Source of the DNA: Gossypium raimondii | Taxonomy: Eukaryota > Streptophyta > Magnoliopsida > Malvales > Malvaceae | Reading direction: 5' to 3' | DNA: 64,000 bases | Assembly: GCF_025698545.1 (NCBI RefSeq) | Contig: NC_068567.1 | Location: forward strand, 2,666,001-2,730,000 | Shown here: positions 55,201-64,000 of the stretch, piece after piece | Position numbering within the stretch: position 1 is the stretch's first letter | Layout: every line of letters starts with the position of its first letter | The notes under the pieces: model-generated | What the model was told of the DNA's origin: nothing | What the model saw: the letters and a program-made list of their open reading frames with translations, nothing else | Databases searched by the model: none | Position numbers and translations under genes: made by a program

Positions 55201-58200
55201 AATTTATATGAAATATATCTAAATGGAAAATTAGCTCGTAAGTGTTTTGAATTGTCAATTGGATTCAGTCTTATATTTAGAAATATCATAATTGATAATT
55301 GTACGATTTTAAGTACAAATAATATACATTTGATCGTAATTATATTCGGATTTAAAGTAAAATAAATTTGGATGAATTTTACACATAATAAAACTTAAAT
55401 CAAAATAAAATTTGAGCTGAAATTTTCATATAGTATTTACGCATAGTGAGACTCAAACATGATATTTTAAAGTTCTTAAGGATTCGATTATGATAATGGA
55501 CTAATTGCTATATTAAATATGTACGAGTAAAATTTTAATATCATTTTATTTTGCATTGGAAAAAAACAAAAGGAGGAAAAAGGAAAGGACAAAAATAGAA
55601 GCAAAAATAGGGCTGTTCTTGTTTTAACCGTAGGCATAATATTAGGGTTAGAAATTGGGATATTTATTCCCATCCATCCCACCATATTATCTTAAAGCAT
55701 CGGATCCCTCTCTCTTTTTAAATGACTCCCAACTCATTTCCCAAATAGAAGAAGAATAAAGCAAAGAAAAAGCTCCCGATAAGTTGTATTTCACTGAAAA
55801 AAGATCAATAAAAACTATAATTATGAAAATTAATTAAGTTGAAATATACTATGGCTTTATTATTATTATTATTCGGGTTGGTTTGCACCATATTTGACAA
55901 TAAATTCAACTCTTTTTAAAAAAATTTAACAAAAAACTTATGTCAAAACTCGTTCTTGATATTTTTGAGACTTTAGGCGAAACAATAAATTGAGCCCCTT
56001 TTAAAAAAAATTATAGGATGTAATACAATAAAAGTTGGAAAATTTTTAGGACCCTAGGAGATGAAACATTTATGGTGAAAATTTAAAATCTTAGGCATTT
56101 AATTAATTTATTTTAGTTTTTTTTCCACATTTAAAAAATTAAAAAAAATTCGGGGCTCCTTCATGTTGGGTTTTAGGCAGTTGCGCTCTCAAATAATCTC
56201 AGGGCAGGGCTTGCTTACGCTATCTAAAAGATGAAATTTTAGTTATAAAAAAATTCAACTCAACTAACAAGTGTTTGGTGCAATAGTAAGACACATTACA
56301 TATTCAAAGGGAGAACAAGAATCGAACCTTAAAAAAAACATTATTGAAAGGGACAATTACAAATCTCAAAATGAATCGTAAGTATATCAATTAAGTAATT
56401 AGAAATTTTCAGTGATGGTAGTGATTTTGATTAAAGCATACCATCAATACTAATAGAAGAATGGAAACCCAAAATTTAACCATGTTATAAAATTCTATTT
56501 AAACTTAATATAATTTCAACCAAAACTTTCGAAAATGGAACAAAATTCCATTGAACTTTATTATGCATGGATTATAATGAGTTGTCTAATATAGGAAAGG
56601 GAAAAACCAAAGTGGAAGTATGAGTCATTGAAATTAATAATTTGATGGGCATATATATAAGTGGGTTTTCCTTAAGCTTATATCATATAATATATGTCGA
56701 CCAACAACGGACCACATTTAAAAACCCTAAAAACTTGTTTATTTTTGGAAATATAATGTTTTATATGATTTCATATTTTGCTTTCAACACATCACATAAT
56801 GAACGTAAAATCATGTAGAAGTTGAGTGTGGTGGTGGGGGCTTCGGTTGGTGGCTACCCCTGCATAAAAGCTAACTTTGTTGTTCCATCGTCACCAAGGT
56901 TTAATGAAAATTATGATTGTAACATGATGCGACACTTATCATTTTTTATTATTTAATTTATAAATTAAATATTTTCAATAAAAAAAGTTTTTGAACTTCT
57001 TGAAATTAGTGGATTGGTTGGATATTATACAGAGGCGAATTTAGTTCCCATAAAATGAAAAATTATTATTTAAATTTTTTAAAAATTTTTAAAATTTAAA
57101 ATTAGTAAAAATAAAATTATATTTCGTCTCCTTAAAATTATAAAAAAGTGAGTTAATTTTTTAAAATTTATAAAGATATAAACTATTAAGGAGGTACAGT
57201 GTTCTATGCTAAATCGACTCCACAATGGAGTGAGACGGGACAGATGTTGTCAAATTCATTACCACTTCACAATTGGTATGTTTTGCTACGCCACTCACTA
57301 CAGATATATAATTTTAAAAGCCATTAACATCTTTATGAATATTAATTACATTCATCCCCGCTCTGTACCACCCTGCTTCAATTTAATTTTTTATTAATTA
57401 TTTCTAATGCTTTCAATTTTTTAAAAGTCAAATAAATATAAAAGAATAGTTCTTCAACAAAAATGTTTTAAACATAAAACATAAATTTTTTCTATAGCAC
57501 ATGTTTAAATTTTTACTCTTTTAAAAGTTATAAATATACAGTTGACCCACTCTATAACAACCATTCGTTATAACAATATTTCGTTATAACAGTCAAATTT
57601 CTAAAAAAAAATCAATTTGTTATATTTTATTTTTACTTAATTTTTCTATAATATTATTACAAATCCATCATTTGTTTCAGCAATATGATTGTTGATTTGT
57701 TACTCTTAAATAATGTAAAGCTTCAAAAACAATTTAATATTTCTATTATATTGGTAAAAAATGCTTTTAAAATATTTAATATTTTATTTTTAATAAATTT
57801 ACAATTATGTTAGAGAATCTTTCTTTATATATATATATTTGTGGACTAATCAACAGTATAGGATTAGTAAGCAAAACAGTTCTAATTTTCCTCTAATCTA
57901 ATCATTGTTAGAAGAATAAATATAAAATTATTAATTAAAATTCTTCACTGTCTAATCAAAATTAATTAACCACTCTGAACAAATCAAAACAAAACAAAGC
58001 AGCCCCTTTCAAAATATCAGATCAATGCTTTTATTATTTAAAAAATATGATCCAGATTTGACCTTTGTTGCTTCATTCAGTACCCAATTTTTTTATTAAT
58101 TTATTCTCTAATTATTGTTTCAAAGATAACAACGATGCTTTTAAGATAAATCAATGGTTAAACAGCAAGTGGGGGTCCAAGATTAGTCAAAAAAATCAGA

Positions 58201-58769
58201 ACTTCTTTGAACATACTCTAAAAACAAAAACAGTGCCCCAATCAACAAAACTTTAACAATTAAAAATTATTTTTATATACTTGAAGATTGAAGTTTGTAT
58301 GTATAAAATAAATAATTATAAATTAACTAAAAATAATATAAAAATACAGAAATCATTTAAACCCAAATATATTTTTGTTGGTAAAAGTCAATTTGAATTG
58401 ATTTAAAAGAAAATTCTTTAATTTCTTTTTATTTCTCAATTATCCGACGAATCCAGTAAATAATTTTTCGTATTTTATATAAAATTTTAATATTTTAATT
58501 GAACTGAAAATTGATTATTTACAATATAGTTACTCCTGTAATGTCAAAATTATTTATTTATAGTCTTAATTGATCAGCTAATTTTATCAAGAATAAAAAG
58601 CCTTTACCCCGTTCCAGAAAGAAAATGTGTTCACCGATTTTGACTTTTGGTGTGCTTTTTTCAACCTCGGATATAGGTAAAACAAGAGTATCAAAATATA
58701 TATTTTAAAAATTAATTATAAATATAAATAATATATTTTTAAAGTTTTTAAAAAATGAGAATAATGTAA
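55201..58769. other. Gene-poor spacer
   Basis: Dispersed-repeat fragments lie near 55,960-56,230 and 57,035-57,390. ORFs of about 60 codons have no family features. No gene, RNA gene or convincing promoter seen. Confidence 0.5.
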
Positions 58770-59280
58770 AATTTAGCTTTTAATGTTTACATATTTTTTC
58801 AATTTGACCATTATATTTTTAGTTAAATTTGACTTTCAGCCTTTTAAAAAGTTAAATTTGATCACAACCTTTTAAAAGAGCCAAATTATTATTTTTAATT
58901 AAAATACAGAATAAAATGTTAAAATTTTAAACATTTCAATTTACATTTATTACATATTGATTGTTTAAAACTCAAACTTCTTTTATATATATATATTTGG
59001 AATTTGGAATTCTGAATATTTTTATAAATTTTAAATTATTTGTTGACATTACATATAAGATAAATAGTGTCATGTCATGTCATCATGAAATACACGTGAA
59101 TTTATTACGTCAATGTCATTAAAAATTAATATTTTGTCAATATTTTTATTAGAAAAATAATTTAATTCTTTCTAAAATTTAATGAATAAATTTAACTAAA
59201 AATTAAATTAAATTGACAAAAACCATAAAAGATTAAAGAGTTGAATTTTTTCATTGTATCAAAAATCCTCTAAAAACTTT
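58770..59280. repeat. MITE-like inverted repeat, decayed
   Basis: 'tttttcaatttgaccattat' at the left and 'ttaaattgacaaaaacca' at the right pair imperfectly, as do 'ttttagttaaatttgacttt' and 'aaatttaactaaaaattaaa'. No coding capacity. Confidence 0.5.
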
Positions 59281-59412
59281 TCAATAATAAAAATTGGACT
59301 CTAATTCGGCCCATTCAAAGATCTTTTGTGAGCTTTCTTTTAATTATCCCATAATTATTTCTCGGAATAAATCTATTGTAATATTAAATATTCCATAAAA
59401 CCAATTCAAAGG

Positions 59413-59958
59413 TAGAGGTGTTTATGGGCCGGATCGGGTCGAGTTTAAGCATAACATTAACATACTTTATGTTTGTACAAGCTCAGCTCGGCCCAAAACA
59501 TGGGTTAAAAATTTTTCCCAAACACACCCATATCTGCAAAAGGCTAACCCAAGTCCATTTTAAGCTCGTTTATATTATTTTTTAAAAATATATATTTTAT
59601 TTTATTTTAATATTTAATAAATTTATACGATTTTTATTTATTGACATTTTTTATATAGTTATCTTAACATTATTTTAATGTTTACATTAGAGTAGTATTA
59701 TATATTTAGTATGATTTTATTTTTTTAATGTGTTCTAAATTACATAACATATAAAAATAACATGATATAAAGTATTATAAACTTAAAAATGGGCCAGACT
59801 GGGCTTGTGCCTTGAATGTTCAAGCTCGAGCCAGATCCATATTTTAAACGGGCTTAATTTTTTTGCCCAAGCTCATTTTTCGATTATAATATTTTTACTC
59901 AAATACTTTCAACTTTCAGACGGGCCTTAACCGGTAACCTGACTCTTGAACAACTCAA
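59413..59958. mobile_element. hAT-type MITE, older copy
   Basis: Left end TAGAGGTGTTTATGGGCCGG is close to the 27890 element's TAGAGGTGATCATGGG; the right end is more decayed. Flanks ttcaaagg and ctaaaagg match at six of eight. Internal 'gctcggcccaaaacatgggt' mirrors the 27890 copy. Its right end lies about 260 bp beyond the stop codon of the minus-strand thaumatin-like gene. Confidence 0.7.
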
Positions 59959-60219
59959 CTAAAAGGTAAGATTATATTGAGGACACATTTTCTCAATGGG
60001 AATTGTATGCATTACAAATGAGTGGTTGAACAATTTGCCCATCAAATAAACAAGTGGGGGATGTATGCTATATTCCTCCAAATTTTTCATCATGTTCAGC
60101 GTTATTCCATCGTATTGAAATATGCATGTACAGATATGACTTTTCAAGGATATACGTCATCCCTAACACTCAAATTCGAGTTCAAGTAACATAACCTCAA
60201 AGGCTAAGCGCAGGCGTTC

Positions 60220-61973
60220 TTAAAAGAACAAATTGACAAGTAGAAGAAGGATGAGGATTGGAAAGGGAAATGGTAGATTTGATGAGTTGGAAACTATCTG
60301 CACTTTGCCTTCGGTACCATCATCGTTGGATGGTGGTGTAAACCCACCATTTGTTCTATTTGCCCTGCATTTCCATTAAGTCTTAGCTAGAGATTTATAA
60401 TTGATTTGAGATGAACATACATACATATATAAATGTATACAAATAGGTACCTATGAGATTGAGAATTAGGGCAGAAAATGATGAGATAATCAAGGGCCTT
60501 GCAAGTGAAAGTGCTGCTAGCATCATCATAAGCATAGCTATAGGCCTTGGGGCAAGCTTTCTTGAAAACTGAAGAATAAAAGGAAGGCCTGCATGTTGTT
60601 GGGTTTGCAAATTCCCCACTGCAACAATATTGATCTTGTCTAAATGCCTCACATGCACTTTTGCATCCCACTACTCTCCCTGACCCTTCCCCATCACCTC
60701 CCACTACTTGTAGCTCTTTAGGGCAACCTGCCTTACACACACACATATACATATATACATATACATATTAGGGTTCAAATTCCAAACATATTGTTCATAT
60801 AAAGATATTTTATTTCTTTAAATTTATTATATCTCATTACTAACCATGCTAGCTGTCAAGCATTAATGAAACCTATCAAGATACTATAAAGTCAACCCAT
60901 TATGTCAAGATACTTAAATATCAAAGAATAAATAAAAAGTAGGAAGAATAAAATCCAAGTGCGAAGCTAGAGGGGTAGGCAACGGCTTTTGCCTCTCAAG
61001 ATGAAATTTTTTATTTTTAGTCCATTTAAAAATTGTAAAATTTTTAGTTAATTTAACGATAAAATTTTGTTTCGATCTCTCTTAAAATTTAAATTTCAAT
61101 TATGTCCTCTCCAAAATGAAAAGTTCATAGTTTAATCCTTTGAGAAATTATAAAATTTTACAATATTAAATTTTAACTCTCAAATATTTATAATTTAAAT
61201 TTGACTCCTCCAAAAAATTTTCCGACTTCATTCTTGATAAAATAACAAGTATTATCTCGCGATAGGTTTCTCTCTTTCCTATTATCTTCTTCTACGATCC
61301 TTTTTTTTCCTTTATGATTAACTTAAGTGTAGGATTTGGGGCACAAGTGCCCTTAACTTATCTTTGTCTAGAATTCCAAGGCATTGAAGCTCATTTCACA
61401 CTTTTTTAGCTTAAAATATTATTATAATCCTGAATTTAGTTTATGTCTCTCCACTTAACAAACCTAAAAATTTAGTTTCTTACCCATATTAAGATCATAA
61501 GCACATCCAGTAGCATTACATGCACCATAAACACCACGAGGAGCAGCAACAAGCGGCAAATTATAACCATCAACAAAGCTAACATCGTAAAAATCTTGTA
61601 GATTCCCAACCCCAAATGTTATTTCAAACAACGATGCCGGTGGAGTTGCACCATTTCCATTACATGCAAGTTTCCCCCCGCAATCCCCGGTTTGACAAAG
61701 CCCGACACCGGCGGCATCGAACAAGCACCCTGTCCGACCCCATATCCGACCAGACCAACCTGCAGGAACCGATGGGATCCTCACACTTTGGCCTGAATCT
61801 AACTGGAACCCTGTCGTTGAAAGCTGTGGTGTCCCTGCACCAGACAGCGTTCCAGGCCATATCGTGTAAGGGCAGTTGTTTGTTACAGTGAAAGTGTAAG
61901 CATATGAGGTGTAACAAAAGAATGAGAGGAAAATGAGGAAGAAACTAGGCAAAATGGGACAATGAGTTGACAT
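60220..61973 (-). CDS. Thaumatin-like protein (PR-5 family) with probable GPI anchor
   Basis: Three minus-strand exons, 61973-61484, 60727-60451 and 60364-60220, with GT-AG borders and matching phases, give 303 residues. The start is the ATG at 61973; upstream codons lack an ATG. A signal peptide (1 to about 25) precedes a thaumatin domain with 16 cysteines (7 in exon 1, 9 in exon 2) and the motif GLCQTGDCGG. Acidic cleft residues (FEITFG, YDVSFVDG) are present. Exon 3 adds 47 residues: a Ser/Thr/Asn-rich linker and a hydrophobic end (LPFPFPILILLLLVNLFF), as in GPI-anchored plant thaumatin-like proteins. It is probably secreted and tethered outside the plasma membrane, with a defence or cell-wall role. 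Intact. Confidence 0.93.
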
Positions 61974-62500
61974 ATTAAACAATTTAAGGCTTTGGGTTTG
62001 GGTGTTGAAGGGAAATTAAGGTGTTTTTGGATCTTCAAATCATGGTTATGTATATATGTGTGTAAATATATATGTATGTATGTATATACGTTGCTTTTGA
62101 TGAGGTTGTAATTAGCTGCAAGATAGCCTTTTGGGGATTTAGTATTTCTTTTTCTTGTTTATTGTTTACAGGATTGGCGATGCATGGCCTCTTTAAGAAG
62201 CAATTCTTTGCTTTGGGATTTGTGTAGGAAATACCATGACTATAAACTAATGTAGGAATTTTAGTGTTTAATAATTAAAAATACTTTTCATTGTGAACAA
62301 ATTTCATGGGTATTGTGGCTTCAAAATAGGGGAAAAAAAGCTATAGGAAGGAATGTTGTTTTTAAATTGCATGAATCTAAGCTAAAGCCTATAGTTTAAG
62401 TTTCAATAAAGGGTGTATAGGAAGGAATTTGATTGTTTTAAGTAATGTCTCGAGTTGAAGTTATGTGAATAGAGAAAAAGAATAATGTTGAAAGAGCTTT
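61974..62500 (-). promoter_or_regulatory. Thaumatin-like gene promoter region
   Basis: The 5' leader adjoins 61974. AT-rich TATA-like sequence with 'tatgtatgtatg' and 'atatatgtgtgtaaatatat' repeats lies at about 62,050-62,090. No defence-type W-box cluster was noticed. Confidence 0.4.
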
Positions 62501-62999
62501 ATCTATTGTTTAAATATCAGAATTAACTCGACTTTAAATTTAATTGAGATTCAATGCGACTACTGAATATCTAAAAATTTTGAATGAATAAATTTATTAA
62601 CTTTATTCATATAGAATTATTTGATTTTAGTAACTTCCAACAAAATTTAAATTAAATTATTGAGAGGAATCATAGCTACCATTGCTTCATTTCCATTGCC
62701 CATCTCTTGTTCATTGCAATTTGATAAAAAGAGATTGTTAAAAGGTCAAAAGTACCAATGCCATTTAAGCCCAAGAACATGGTAATGGGGATCATTTTTT
62801 AATCCAAAATATAAATCAAAAGAGAGTGGGGTGATACCATTGTAATTCACCCAATTTAACGATCACAAGTTCAAAAATAAATAAATAAAAGCAACCAAGG
62901 GTAAGATAACAATAATCTTTGTAGACTTTTATGAATGTCTATATGTATATAAAGTTGTATAGAATTTCTAGCATCTTATTATATAAATAATATAAAATT
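62501..62999. other. Spacer, no gene seen
   Basis: AT-rich; no ORF or repeat boundary recognised. Confidence 0.5.
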
Positions 63000-63010
63000 T
63001 TATAAAACGT

Positions 63011-63245
63011 AGCTGCACGTTTGACACGTAGGCTCGTCAATCAATCTGGCGAGTTTCCCAAGAGTTTATCTGTTATGAATGTCCACCACTTGCATGATAT
63101 CACTTTACTTGCCCATAACCTTTTAAGGAGTATCTAAGACACGTGCAACCCTTAAGGAGGTAACGTGTCACCACGCATAACGTCTAGTTACTTCTAGCAC
63201 ATTACATCAACAAACTGTGCGTTATATAAAAATATAAATGAACCA
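63011..63245 (+). promoter_or_regulatory. Candidate promoter: ACGT-core cluster and TATA box
   Basis: Contains GACACGTA (63023-63030), a CACGTG G-box (63040 block: 63140-63145) and an ABRE-like ACGTGTC (63163-63169), then TATATAAA (63223-63230). It is less AT-rich than its surroundings. ACGT-core pairs near a TATA box are typical of ABA- or stress-induced plant promoters (bZIP sites). No CDS follows on the plus strand before the window ends. Confidence 0.4.
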
Positions 63246-64000
63246 TTAGGAAGACACAGTAAAACAAATACTTAACACTTTTAAATTATCTTTTTTATTT
63301 TACTTTGTTTTCGATAAGTCGTACTAATAAAAAGATGTGTTATCAAAGTTTGACGGGAGGAGAACCAAAAATTTGGTCTGCAATGAGCATGGTTAGTAGT
63401 ACTATGAGTTAACCTATATTATACAAACTCAGATAAGCATTAAATGCGAATATATCCCATAATATATTCAATTTTTTAAAAAAATCATATATTTGAAATA
63501 TTATATTTCATACTTCATATTCATTTTTAACATGTATCACTTACATGCACTTTTATCTTATTTCAATGGTGTTTAAATTATTTTATATTTACATAATTTT
63601 GACAATTTAATAATTTATTACTTAAAAGATTTTAACATGTTCATATTTCTTCTTTTTTTTCATGTAATTACTATTTTTAATATATATATTTAAAAAAAAA
63701 TCACTTATTTCACGTAATCATATCATGTTCATATTTATTCAGATTCATATTTAAAGTTTGTGATTATCTCCGGATTTTTTTTCCTTCCTTGAGGATTCAG
63801 TGAATCCAGTTTTTGATGGATTCAAATATGACCTAGGACTGAACAATCTACCGGTTCTGATTCGACTGGTCTGATGGGCCGGTTCCATTTTTTATTCCAT
63901 GCGTGGGAGACTGGCTAAGGCACAGAATATGAATGGAGAATGAACAAATAAAGCATATGCCTTGATGCATGAGTTTCATAAGGTCTAACCAACATTCAGA
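63246..64000. other. Sequence downstream of the candidate promoter, no gene seen
   Basis: AT-rich, with no ORF above 60 codons. Bases 63,840-63,890 contain 'ggtctgatgggccggttcc', a dispersed-repeat-like fragment. Confidence 0.5.

Noticed and set aside
61616-61917. ORFs of 85-91 residues overlapping thaumatin exon 1
   Set aside because: Other-frame shadows of the thaumatin-like exon.
1-64000. CRISPR arrays, rRNA operons, bacterial-type operons
   Set aside because: None seen; the window is a plant nuclear chromosome segment.

Overview
The window is nuclear DNA from a flowering plant: AT-rich intergenic DNA, spliced genes with GT-AG introns, plant-specific families (PHT1 phosphate transporter, RING-H2 ligase, defensin-like peptide, TRM/DUF4378 protein, thaumatin-like protein) and dense debris of LTR retrotransposons, MITEs and SINEs. 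The gypsy-type LTR at 8.6-9.8 kb, with repeated 'gtgtccaggc(c/t)(g/a)tgtg' motifs and a 'gggtgttaca' end, suggests Malvaceae, most likely cotton (Gossypium). That identification is inferred from memory, not from a search.

Layout. 0-8 kb: 3' end of one PHT1 gene, then repeats, a decayed solo LTR and a plastid ndhB fragment, then a complete second PHT1 gene in the same orientation (tandem pair) with a P1BS phosphate-starvation site in its promoter. 8.6-12 kb: a gypsy LTR next to a decayed copia pol region. 12.4-16.6 kb: FAM32A-like gene and an intronless RING-H2 gene. 17.5 kb: last exon of a defensin-like gene (minus). 19.9-27.3 kb: a 16-exon METTL13-like methyltransferase gene (minus), rebuilt here to 766 codons. 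27.9-29.5 kb: two hAT-type MITEs. 30-33.6 kb: alkaline ceramidase gene, with a long leader containing an unexplained 64-codon membrane-peptide ORF. 35.2-36.4 kb: small lysine-rich protein gene with an apparent one-base frameshift. 38.1-41.5 kb (leader to about 43.1 kb): TRM/DUF4378 gene (minus), 919 codons. 43.2-60.2 kb: a 17-kb stretch without a recognisable gene, filled with SINEs and MITEs. 60.2-62.0 kb: thaumatin-like gene (minus) whose small third exon encodes a probable GPI-anchor signal. 62-64 kb: no gene, but a TATA box with ACGT-core elements that may be a promoter.

The genes do not form a pathway. They are ordinary single-copy housekeeping or signalling genes, except for the PHT1 tandem pair. 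I found no tRNA, rRNA, CRISPR array or convincing new multi-gene system. The most useful observations are the MITE families with recognisable 8-bp target duplications, four copies of one SINE family, the frameshift, the peptide ORF in the ceramidase leader, and the GPI exon. All exon boundaries were read by eye from splice consensus, phase and family conservation. There is no transcript evidence.
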